From Aerophototrophica crusticola (GTDB lineage: Bacteria > Pseudomonadota > Alphaproteobacteria > Azospirillales > Azospirillaceae), in NCBI GenBank assembly GCA_001939945.1, contig MOEB01000019.1, positions 1-61,449 on the forward strand: a stretch of DNA of 61,449 bases, written 5' to 3'. Numbering within the stretch: the first letter of the stretch is position 1; the number at the start of each line of letters is the position of its first letter. The position numbers were made by a program, and so were the translations under genes. Shown here piece by piece: positions 26,345 through 33,329 of this stretch. Below the pieces are notes generated by a model, which had not been told where the DNA came from, did no database searches, and was given only the letters and a program-made list of their open reading frames with translations.

Positions 26345-27586
26345 ATGCCATCCGCCCCCAAGCGCACCGCCGGCGTGCCCTTCGTGCTGGTCACGGTGCT
26401 GCTTGACGTGTTGACCTTCGGCCTCGCCATCCCCGTGCTGCCGGAACTTGTGAAGCAATTCCAGGGGGGCGACTCGGCGGCGGCCGCGGCCTGGATGGGC
26501 ATCCTGGTGGCCGGCTTCTCCCTCATGCAGTTCATCTTCGCCCCCGTGCTGGGGGCGCTCAGCGACCGGTTCGGGCGGCGGCCCGTCCTGCTGGCCTCCA
26601 TCGCTGGGGCGGGGGCGGACCAGTTGCTGTTGGCTTTCGCGCCGGGGATCGGCTGGTTGCTGGCCGGGCGGCTGCTGGCGGGGTTGACGGCCGCCAACAT
26701 CACCGCCGCCTATGCCTACATCGCCGACGTCAGCGGGCCGGAGGACCGGGCCAGGAATTTCGGCATGGTGGGGGCGGCCTTCGGCATGGGGTTCGTCGTC
26801 GGGCCCGCCCTTGGCGGCTGGCTGGGCGGGATGGACCTGCGCTACCCCTTCCTGCTGGCGGCTGGGCTCGCGGGGCTAAACTTCCTCTACGGCCTGTTCG
26901 TGTTGCCCGAGTCGCTGCGGCCGGAGCATCGCCGCCCCTTTCGTTGGCGCCGCGCCAACCCGGTGGCGGCCTTCGGCGTGCTGCGGGCCAACCGCACCGT
27001 TTTCGGCCTCGTCTCCGCCCAGGTCTGCGCCGTGCTGGCCTTCGGCGTGCTCCAGACGGTGTGGGTGCTCTACACCGGCCAGCGCTATGGCTGGTCGGCA
27101 GAGGAGAACGGCCTATCCCTGACCATCGTCGGCCTTGCCACGGCCCTGGTGCAGGGGGCGCTGATCGGGCCGTTGGTCAAGCGGCTGGGTGACCGGGGGG
27201 CCATCCTGGCCGGGTTCGCCGCCATGGCCTGCGGCTATGCGCTGTATGGTCTGGGGTCCACCAGCCTGGTGTTCTGCCTTGGCATCCTGCTGCACGCCCT
27301 TGGCGGCATCGCCGGGCCCACCTTGCAGGGCGTCGTCTCCCGCTCCGTCGGCCCGGACCAGCAGGGGTCCGTCGCGGGGGCCATGGCGGGGATGCAGAGC
27401 TTCGTCTTCATCCCGGCCCCGCTGCTGGGCTCCGCCCTGTTCTCCGCCTTCACGGCGCCGGGGGCGGGCATCCCGGTGCCCGGCATGCCGTTCCTGTTCG
27501 GGGCGGCGTCCCTGCTGGCGGGGTTGTTCCTGGCCTGGCGGGCCCTGCGTCGCCCGGCCCATTGCCCCGGGGCGACGCAGGGTTGA
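26345..27586 (+). CDS. MFS transporter, TetA-like drug:proton antiporter family
   Basis: A 413-residue transporter with twelve predicted TM helices. Motif A is GALSDRFGRRP in the loop after TM2; LTAANITAAYAYIADVSGPEDRARNFG and GPALGGWLGG (motif C-like) are typical of the TCR/Tet subgroup. Substrate cannot be told from sequence; multidrug or metabolite export is likely. ATG at 26345 is the first that keeps TM1 (PFVLVTVLLDVLTFGLAIPVL) at the N-terminus. Confidence 0.88.
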   Translation: MPSAPKRTAGVPFVLVTVLLDVLTFGLAIPVLPELVKQFQGGDSAAAAAWMGILVAGFSLMQFIFAPVLGALSDRFGRRPVLLASIAGAGADQLLLAFAPGIGWLLAGRLLAGLTAANITAAYAYIADVSGPEDRARNFGMVGAAFGMGFVVGPALGGWLGGMDLRYPFLLAAGLAGLNFLYGLFVLPESLRPEHRRPFRWRRANPVAAFGVLRANRTVFGLVSAQVCAVLAFGVLQTVWVLYTGQRYGWSAEENGLSLTIVGLATALVQGALIGPLVKRLGDRGAILAGFAAMACGYALYGLGSTSLVFCLGILLHALGGIAGPTLQGVVSRSVGPDQQGSVAGAMAGMQSFVFIPAPLLGSALFSAFTAPGAGIPVPGMPFLFGAASLLAGLFLAWRALRRPAHCPGATQG

Positions 27587-27655
27587 CGCTGGCCCGGCCG
27601 GCTAGGACCATTCGCCCCGTTGCCGCTCCCGGCGGCCGTCGTGTAGAGGGAAAGC

Positions 27656-28507
27656 ATGAGCTTCCTGCGCCATCTGGCGGCCTGCAACCGCCACGACCTC
27701 GACCGCTATCGCCGCTTCTACGTTGCGGGAAAGCCCGTGGGCTGGGTGCGGGACGATTTCTTCCGCGTGCTATCGGACTTCGGCGCCCCCTTCACCGTCA
27801 AGGGGGACGGGATCGGCCTGGATGAGGGGCTGCCGACCTTCCACCATCGCACCCTGGCCATGAACGCCGCGGTGATGAAGCTGGTGGAGCGCAAGGCCAT
27901 GCCCAAGCTGCGCCGGGAACAGTACCCGGTGCTGACCCGATGGGGGGAGGAGCCGCTGCTGGCCGTGGACCGGGCCGCCGTGCCCTTCTTCGGGCTGCGC
28001 AGTTTCGGCCTGCATGTGAACGGATTCGTGCGCAAGGAGGACGGGCTGCACCTCTGGGTCGGGCGCCGCGCCATGGACCGCGGCGTGGCCCCCGGCAAGC
28101 TGGACAACCTGGTCGCCGGCGGCCAGCCCCATGGCCTGACCCTGGCGGAAAATCTGGTCAAGGAAGCGCAGGAGGAAGCCGGCTTGGCCGCCGAGTTGGC
28201 GCTGAAGGCCAAGCCGGTGGGCGTCATCTCCTACCTCATGGAGAATGAGCGCGGGCTGAAGCCCGACACGCTGTTCTGCTACGACCTGGAACTTGACCCG
28301 GCCCACGTCCCCCGCAACACCGACGGGGAGGTGGAGTGCTTCGAGCTGTGGCCCCTGGACAAGGTGGCGGAGAGCGTGGCCAGCACCGACGACTGGAAGT
28401 TCAACGTCAATTTGGTGGTCATCGACTTCCTGGTCCGCCATGGCTGGCTGACACCGGAGCACCCGGAATATGTCCAGGTCTGCAGCGGTCTGCGCAAGCT
28501 GGATTGA
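27656..28507 (+). CDS. DUF4743-containing Nudix hydrolase
   Basis: A 283-residue protein with an N-terminal DUF4743 region (1-120, CNRHDLDRYRRFYVAGKPVGWV) and a Nudix domain (120-265). The Nudix box GGQPHGLTLAENLVKEAQEEAGL fits GX5EX7REUXEEXGU, with Lys in place of Arg. The combination is that of Nudix proteins related to the C-terminal half of yeast thiamine pyrophosphokinase and plant NUDT20/24, which act on oxidised thiamin diphosphates or similar compounds. That substrate is inference. It follows the MFS gene by about 70 bp. Confidence 0.85.
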   Translation: MSFLRHLAACNRHDLDRYRRFYVAGKPVGWVRDDFFRVLSDFGAPFTVKGDGIGLDEGLPTFHHRTLAMNAAVMKLVERKAMPKLRREQYPVLTRWGEEPLLAVDRAAVPFFGLRSFGLHVNGFVRKEDGLHLWVGRRAMDRGVAPGKLDNLVAGGQPHGLTLAENLVKEAQEEAGLAAELALKAKPVGVISYLMENERGLKPDTLFCYDLELDPAHVPRNTDGEVECFELWPLDKVAESVASTDDWKFNVNLVVIDFLVRHGWLTPEHPEYVQVCSGLRKLD

Positions 28508-28547
28508 GAGGGTGGTGCCGGACGACACCGTTGGGCGGGCGGTGAGG

Positions 28548-28797
28548 ATATTCCAGAAGGCACGGATGAAACGGATGCCGCTTGCGCGGCATACGGATCG
28601 GACTGGATGAGACTCATGCGGCGAAGCCGCGATCATTCATGGTCGACCGTGAGTGAATGCAGGCAAGACCAGCAGACTTGTGAAGTTGATTGCGGCTGCG
28701 CCGCGCTTGTGATCCTCGTCGGATATTTCCGAGACCATCCATGATATCCGCGTGCCGCGCAGCGGCATCCCGTTCATCCGTGCCTACTTGGAATACT
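28548..28797. repeat. Large imperfect palindrome (CGGATGAA words)
   Basis: A 51-nt arm at 28548-28598 (ATATTCCAG, AGGCACGGATGAA, ATGCCGC...GCGGCA, CGGAT) is repeated inverted at 28746-28797 with a few substitutions and one indel. The 147 bp between hold smaller stems, GCGGC-GAA-GCCGC and GCGGC-TGC-GCCGC. It fills the 338-bp gap between the convergent Nudix and hypothetical genes, which holds no other feature. Confidence 0.75.
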
Positions 28798-28845
28798 GCC
28801 AGGCCAAGCCCGACAGTGCCTTCCGGCACCAGGACCGCCCACCCC

Positions 28846-29325
28846 TCAGAACAGCTCGTCAATCGCGCTCTGTTCCATGGTTGCCTGGGGCACGGCGCCG
28901 TGGACGATGGCGCTGCCCCGGTCCACAAGGGACTGGAGGCGTTGCCAGTAGCTTGCGGCGGTGAAGCCCAGCATCTCGGGGTCGTCGCGCATGCCCTCCA
29001 GCTGCTCCACCGCCTCGGCGATGGTGGCCTCCAGCTCCAGGATGGTGGCGTCGAAGGGGTCCTTGTACTCGGCCGGCACGTGGTCGTAGGCCTCGATGGC
29101 CAGGGGCGCGAAGTGCAGGCCCGAACCCTCGAAATGCTGCTTGTATGTCTTGGGCTGCCAGGCGCGGATCTCGTCCAGCATGTCGGGCATGTCGCCTAAC
29201 ATGGACAGCAGCATGATCACTTCATTGAAATGGTTGAAGTAATCCGTCGACAACAAGGTGTTGTCGTCGATGGTCGTGTCGCGGACGAGGCGCCGGTAAT
29301 GGTCGTACATGGGCAGGTCTGGCAT
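28846..29325 (-). CDS. Conserved-looking hypothetical protein
   Basis: A 159-residue soluble acidic protein, MPDLPMYDHYRRLVRDTTID onward. I do not recognise a family. It is predicted mostly helical (FNHFNEVIMLLSMLGDMPDM, ATILELEATIAEAVEQLEGM, AASYWQRLQSLVDRG) with many acidic residues and no signal or membrane segment. ATG at 29325 has GGAGG 7 nt upstream, and third-position GC is high, so it is very likely expressed. It lies downstream of gluQ on the same strand in reverse order of transcription and convergent with the Nudix gene. Confidence 0.7.
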   Translation of the reverse strand: MPDLPMYDHYRRLVRDTTIDDNTLLSTDYFNHFNEVIMLLSMLGDMPDMLDEIRAWQPKTYKQHFEGSGLHFAPLAIEAYDHVPAEYKDPFDATILELEATIAEAVEQLEGMRDDPEMLGFTAASYWQRLQSLVDRGSAIVHGAVPQATMEQSAIDELF

Positions 29326-29386
29326 GGCCCCACCTCCATAGCATAATCCCGCAGGGCGAAACGGTAAAATTGTCGGGACCAAAGGG

Positions 29387-30268
29387 TCAGCCTGCCGAAC
29401 CAATCGGCCCTGACGGGGCACCGGGAAAGCCGGCCAGGGCCCGCACCTCCGCCGGGCTTCTGCCCATGTCCCGCAGGGCCCGCAACGCCGTCGCCCCGTC
29501 GCGCTTCGACAGGCGCTGGCCTTCCGCGTTCAGCAACAGCCCATGGTGCCACCACTCCGGCACGGCATAGCCCAGCAACGCCTGCAACAGCCGGTGCACA
29601 TGGGTGGCGTGGAACAGATCCTCCCCCCTTGTCACCAGGGTGACGCCCTGCAAGTGGTCATCCACCGTGACGGCCAGGTGATAGCTGGTGGGCACGTCGC
29701 GCCGGGCCAGCACCACGTCGCCCAGGATTTCCGGCGTGGCGGCGATCCTTCCCTTGCCCAGATCGTCCCACGTCAGGGGCCCGGTAAGCGCGCACGCCCT
29801 GGACACATCCAGCCGGATGGCATGGGGCACCCCGGCGGCCACACGCTCCGCCGCCACACCCTTGTCCAGGTGGCGGCATGTGCCGGGATAGAGCGGCCCC
29901 TCCGGCCCGGCGGCGACCAGGTGGGGCGCGTTGCCGGCCCGGGCGATCTCCTCCTGGATCTCCTTGCGGGAGCAGAAACAGGGATAGGTCACCCCCAGCG
30001 CCGCAAGCTTGGCGAGGGCCGCCGCGTAATCGCCCATGTGGTCCGACTGGCGCCGCACCGGCCCGTCCCAGTCCAGCCCCAGCCAAGCGAGGTCTTCCTT
30101 CAATGCCGCCTCGAATTCCGGCCGGCAGCGGTTGGGGTCGATATCCTCCACCCGCAGCAGGAAGCGCCCGCCCCGGTCCCGCGCCGCCCGCCAGCCGAAC
30201 AGGGCGGAATGGGCATGGCCCAGGTGCAGGTATCCGGTGGGGCTGGGGGCGAATCGGGTGGTGGTCAT
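29387..30268 (-). CDS. gluQ: Glutamyl-Q tRNA(Asp) synthetase
   Basis: A 293-residue truncated glutamyl-tRNA-synthetase paralogue that attaches glutamate to queuosine in tRNA(Asp). The HIGH-like motif is APSPTGYLHLGHAHSAL (about 7-23), the zinc site CFCSRKEI with a later YPGTC, and the KMSKS equivalent LSKRDGAT. It lacks the C-terminal anticodon-binding domain of GltX, as expected for the family. The gene leader contains a strong hairpin from repeat copy C ending 14 nt upstream of the ATG. Confidence 0.94.
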   Translation of the reverse strand: MTTTRFAPSPTGYLHLGHAHSALFGWRAARDRGGRFLLRVEDIDPNRCRPEFEAALKEDLAWLGLDWDGPVRRQSDHMGDYAAALAKLAALGVTYPCFCSRKEIQEEIARAGNAPHLVAAGPEGPLYPGTCRHLDKGVAAERVAAGVPHAIRLDVSRACALTGPLTWDDLGKGRIAATPEILGDVVLARRDVPTSYHLAVTVDDHLQGVTLVTRGEDLFHATHVHRLLQALLGYAVPEWWHHGLLLNAEGQRLSKRDGATALRALRDMGRSPAEVRALAGFPGAPSGPIGSAG

Positions 30269-30282
30269 TTTGAAGATCCTGA

Positions 30283-30430
30283 GAGCGTGTTCACAGTTGC
30301 CGTGAACACGCTCCGGCGGCGACTGCCGCCGCGCCCGCCCATGCGGGCGTAAGCCAAGCCGCGGATGCGGCGCCGGCGACTGAGGGACACGAACGGCCAG
30401 ACCTGCTTCCAGGTCACTGGATGCAGGTCT
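30283..30430. repeat. Composite hairpin repeat, copy C (most complete)
   Basis: Read on the minus strand: hairpin 1 (AGACCTGCATCCAG/CTGGAAGCAGGTCT), CGTGTCCCTCAGTCGCC, a GCCGC-ATCC-GCGGC stem, CTTGGCTTA, hairpin 2 GCCCGC-ATGG-GCGGGC, CAGTCGCCGCCGG, and hairpin 3 GAGCGTGTTCAC-7nt-GTGAACACGCTC (12-bp perfect stem). It sits in the 5' leader of gluQ, within the gap before the divergent HNH gene. Confidence 0.75.
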
Positions 30431-30553
30431 AGCAGCCATCCCCCTTCTTTGCCAACAGGCCGGGGTGGGGCGCGACAAGGGTCCAGGGCATGTAGGTTCC
30501 GGCCCCACTTACCCCTACCTGTTGGGTCACCGTTTCATGGCGGAACCGTGACA

Positions 30554-30606
30554 TTTGCGCCGGACGCAAAGCCGACGATTGCCAGGGCCTATCGGGTTCA
30601 TATATG
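30554..30606 (+). promoter_or_regulatory. Promoter and inverted repeat upstream of the HNH gene
   Basis: TTTGCG-N5-CGCAAA (30554-30570) is a perfect inverted repeat, followed by a TTGCCA (30579-30584), 16-bp spacer, TATATG (30601-30606) promoter. The -10 box includes the ATG at 30604, so that ATG would not be transcribed; this argues for the downstream TTG start of the HNH gene. The inverted repeat just upstream of -35 is in a position suited to an activator or repressor. Confidence 0.45.
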
Positions 30607-30684
30607 AAGGGTGCGAAGTTCCGGCCGGCTCCCCTGGCGGGGGCGCCGGGCCGGAGCACCGACGGAACGGCGAGGGGGTGGGCT

Positions 30685-31248
30685 TTGTCACCACCGCTTG
30701 AGAGTTGTCCGGCTTTGGTGCTGAACGCGGACTTCCGTCCGCTCAGCTATTTCCCCCTGTCGCTCTGGAGCTGGCAGGAGGCGGTGAAGGCTGTATTCCT
30801 CGACAGGGTGAACATCATCTCGGTCTATGACCGGACAGTCAGGTCACCGAACGCGGAGATCAGGCTTCCAAGCGTCATCAGCCTGAAAGAATACATCCCA
30901 GCGACACGAAAACCGGCGTTCACCCGCTTCAACGTCTTCCTCAGGGACAGTTTCACCTGCCAATACTGCGGTCGAAGTTTTCCCACCCAGGAACTGACCT
31001 TCGACCATGTCATCCCCCGCTGCCGCGGCGGGCGCACTTCCTGGGAAAACGTCGTCACCTCCTGTTCCGCCTGCAATCTGCTGAAGGGCAGCCGGCTGCC
31101 GAACCAATGCGGGATGCACCCGCTCCAGCCCCCCTTTCAGCCCACCGCCTATGAGCTTCAGGAAAACGGCCGCTCCTTCCCGCCGAACTTCCTGCACGAA
31201 AGCTGGCGCGATTTCCTCTACTGGGATACCGAGCTGGAGACGGGCTAG
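30685..31248 (+). CDS. HNH endonuclease family protein
   Basis: A 187-residue HNH nuclease, a widely conserved alphaproteobacterial type beginning near PALVLNADFRPLSYFPLSLW. The HNH core reads FTCQYCGRSF, LTFDHVIPRCRGGRTSWENV and SCSACNLLKG: two zinc CxxC pairs, and DHVIPR holding the catalytic His. Start chosen at TTG 30685 because GGGGG precedes it by 5 nt, the length then fits the family, and a likely promoter -10 box covers the ATG at 30604. If that ATG is used the protein is 214 residues. A housekeeping or repair role rather than restriction is likely; no methylase is adjacent. Confidence 0.82.
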   Translation: MSPPLESCPALVLNADFRPLSYFPLSLWSWQEAVKAVFLDRVNIISVYDRTVRSPNAEIRLPSVISLKEYIPATRKPAFTRFNVFLRDSFTCQYCGRSFPTQELTFDHVIPRCRGGRTSWENVVTSCSACNLLKGSRLPNQCGMHPLQPPFQPTAYELQENGRSFPPNFLHESWRDFLYWDTELETG

Positions 31249-31258
31249 CGGCCGGTTT

Positions 31259-31852
31259 TCAAACCCGCTCCGACAGCCAGATGGCTGCGCGGCAGCCCGC
31301 CTTGATGGCGGCCGACAGCACGGGGTAGCCAGCCGCCAGCTCGGCCTCGTTCTCCAGGCCGATGTCGCGGTGCTCCAGCTCCTCCGCCTGGAACTTGCGG
31401 ATCATGGCCGACAGCTCCGGGTGGTCGTCGCCCAGGGCCTGCACCTGCTTCTCATAATGCTCGTCGATCACCGTCTCCACCGCCACGGTGCAGGCCATGG
31501 CGGCCCGCGGGCTCATCAGGGCGGTGCCGGCGCCCAAGGCCCAGCCGGCCACGTGCCAGAAGGGCTGCAAGGCCGTGGGGCGGACATGCTGTTCCGCCGC
31601 CAGCCGGTTGAAGGCGTCCAGGTGCTCCTGCTCCTGCTCCGCCATGTGGCGCAGCATGGGGCCGGACGGGCCGTCGCCCAGCACGGCGATCTGGCCGCCA
31701 TAGATGCGCTTGGCCCCGTATTCCCCCGCCTGGTCCACCCGCACCAGCCGGTCCATGAAGGCCTTAACATCTGGGTCGCCGGGCAGGCGGCGCGGCTTGG
31801 GCAGGTCGGTGGGGGCCTTGAACCGGTCGTCGCCAGAAAGGACGGCGCTCAT
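31259..31852 (-). CDS. coq7: 3-demethoxyubiquinol 3-hydroxylase Coq7
   Basis: A 197-residue di-iron hydroxylase of ubiquinone biosynthesis. The four-helix bundle ligands are visible: GEYGAKRIY (Glu), MAEQEQEHL (E-x2-H), VETVIDEHYEKQ (Glu, E-x-H) and EELEHRD (E-x2-H). Its ATG overlaps the dsbB stop by ATGA, so the two are coupled. It ends 10 bp from the convergent HNH gene. Confidence 0.93.
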   Translation of the reverse strand: MSAVLSGDDRFKAPTDLPKPRRLPGDPDVKAFMDRLVRVDQAGEYGAKRIYGGQIAVLGDGPSGPMLRHMAEQEQEHLDAFNRLAAEQHVRPTALQPFWHVAGWALGAGTALMSPRAAMACTVAVETVIDEHYEKQVQALGDDHPELSAMIRKFQAEELEHRDIGLENEAELAAGYPVLSAAIKAGCRAAIWLSERV

Positions 31853-32379
31853 GCGCTCCTCCGGAAGGTCAGGATGGCGGCGGCGCCCGCCAGCACTGCC
31901 AGGCCGCCGCTGTACAACACGTTCCAGCCTGCCATGGACAAGCCGAACAGGGACCACGCGATCTCGTCGCAGCGGACGACGGGGGCTGCCAGGATGGCGG
32001 CGCGCAGATCGTCCAGACTGCCGGCAGCATTGCCACTGGCGGTGCAGGCGGTGAAGCCCTGCCACCAGTGCTGCTCCACGCCAGCATGGAACAGGGCGAT
32101 GCAAGCCCCGGCCAGGTAGGCGGCGGCCCCCAGCCCCAGCACCACGCCCCGGGCGGCCGGCTTCCTGTCGAAGAGCAGGCCCGGCAGCAGCACCCCGATG
32201 GCCGCCGCGAAGGCGTAGCGCTGCCACCAGCAGAGCTGGCAGGGGGCAAGGCCGAACACATGCTCGGCGATGAGGGCGGAGGCAAGCGCCGCCACCGCCG
32301 CCGCCATCAGGCCCAGGACGGGCAGGCGCGGGGCGGAGAGCAGGCGGCTCAGGGGGGATGCGGTCGCAGGCATGCCCAT
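31849..32379 (-). CDS. DsbB-family disulfide bond formation protein
   Basis: A 176-residue inner-membrane protein with four TM helices. The first redox pair is APCQLCWWQRY (C47, C50), the CxxC that reduces quinone in DsbB. The second periplasmic pair is C112 (GFTACTASG) and C137 (VVRCDEIAW). DsbB reoxidises DsbA and delivers electrons to ubiquinone, which makes coupling to coq7 noteworthy. ATG at 32379 is chosen; 32373 is a close alternative. Confidence 0.88.
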   Translation of the reverse strand: MGMPATASPLSRLLSAPRLPVLGLMAAAVAALASALIAEHVFGLAPCQLCWWQRYAFAAAIGVLLPGLLFDRKPAARGVVLGLGAAAYLAGACIALFHAGVEQHWWQGFTACTASGNAAGSLDDLRAAILAAPVVRCDEIAWSLFGLSMAGWNVLYSGGLAVLAGAAAILTFRRSA

Positions 32380-32422
32380 GGATATAGCCGCCCTGGCCCC
32401 CGCCTGCAAACCGCAGCGGTGG

Positions 32423-33004
32423 TTACAGCAACACCTTCACGGCGGCAAAACCGCCCACCAGCAACAGGAAGAACAGGATGGTCAGCAGGCCCAGATACTT
32501 CTCGATGAAGGCGCGGATTGGCTCCCCGAACCAGTACAGCAGCCCCGCCACCAGGAAGAACCGGCTGGCCCGCCCCAGGACGGAAGCGATGACGAAGGCC
32601 GGGAAGACCATACTGACCATGCCGCTGAACACGGTGGTGATCTTGTAGGGGAAGGGCGTCAGGGCGCCCATGGCCACGATCAGGGAACCATACTCGTTGT
32701 ACTTGGCCTCGAACGCATGGAACTGGTCCACATAGCCATAGGCCCGCAGGATGGGCTCGGCCAGCGCCTCGTACAGGGCGTAGCCGATCAAGTACCCGAA
32801 CATGCCGCCCAGGACGGAGGCCAGGGTACAGACCGCGGCGATCAGGAAGGCACGCTTCCGGTCCGCCAGGATCATGGGGATCAGCATCACGTCCGGCGGG
32901 ATGGGGAAGAAGCTGCTCTCAGCGAAGGACACGCCGGCCATGGTCCACATGGCACGCGGGTGGGCCGCCAGACGCATGGTCCAGTCATACAGCGCACGGA
33001 TCAA
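32423..33004 (-). CDS. YqaA/DedA-family membrane protein
   Basis: A 193-residue membrane protein of the SNARE-associated (VTT/DedA) superfamily, YqaA type. Conserved segments: FAESSFFPIPPDVMLIPM, the GGMFGYLIGYALYEAL re-entrant region and the ALTPFPYKITTVFSGMVSM motif. Members transport or flip lipid carriers; the exact substrate of this branch is unknown. A TTG start at 33004 is used because it gives the family N-terminus (IRALYDWTMRLAAHPRAMW) and has AAAGG 9 nt upstream; the first ATG would remove nine residues. Confidence 0.85.
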   Translation of the reverse strand: MIRALYDWTMRLAAHPRAMWTMAGVSFAESSFFPIPPDVMLIPMILADRKRAFLIAAVCTLASVLGGMFGYLIGYALYEALAEPILRAYGYVDQFHAFEAKYNEYGSLIVAMGALTPFPYKITTVFSGMVSMVFPAFVIASVLGRASRFFLVAGLLYWFGEPIRAFIEKYLGLLTILFFLLLVGGFAAVKVLL

Positions 33005-33107
33005 GGGATGTCGCCTTTCGAAACGGCCGGTGGGGGCGCCCCCGCTTTACCAGTCCCGGCCCGTCCCCACAATCGCCCCGGTCGCAGCCAGCCCTTGCGG
33101 ATTTCCT

Positions 33108-33136
33108 TTGACCACCCCGACGACCCTCGCCATTAT
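33108..33136 (+). promoter_or_regulatory. Promoter of tRNA-Leu(CAA)
   Basis: TTGACC (33108-33113), a 17-bp spacer and CATTAT (33131-33136) give a sigma-70-type promoter with a start near 33143, about 20 bp before the mature tRNA 5' end. The discriminator region is GC-rich, as usual for stable RNA promoters. Confidence 0.6.
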
Positions 33137-33161
33137 CCCGCCCGCGTCCGAAGCGCCCGGT

Positions 33162-33247
33162 GCCCCAGTGGCGAAATGGTAGACGCGGCAGACTCAAAAT
33201 CTGTTGCCCGAAAGGGCGTGCTGGTTCGAGTCCGGCCTGGGGCACCA
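33162..33247 (+). tRNA. tRNA-Leu (anticodon CAA)
   Basis: An 86-nt class II tRNA: acceptor GCCCCAG pairs with CTGGGGC, followed by an encoded A-CCA. The D arm contains AAATGGTAGAC, the anticodon stem is GCAGA/TCTGT around loop CTCAAAA (anticodon CAA, reading UUG), a long variable arm GCCC-GAAA-GGGC is present, and the T arm is GCTGG-TTCGAGT-CCGGC. The long variable arm and anticodon identify leucine. Confidence 0.97.
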
Positions 33248-33283
33248 ATCTCGTCAGGCGCGCATCCCAAAGCGTATGAACGA

Positions 33284-33309
33284 AAACGGCGGCCCTGCGG
33301 CCGCCGTTT
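33284..33309. terminator. Hairpin terminator between tRNA-Leu and pepF
   Basis: A perfect 11-bp stem AAACGGCGGCC / GGCCGCCGTTT with a 4-nt loop. On the minus strand it is followed by TTTT and would terminate pepF; on the plus strand the T-run is only TTT, so it may serve both convergent transcripts. Confidence 0.75.
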
Positions 33310-33329
33310 CGCTTCGGGCCGGGCAGGGC

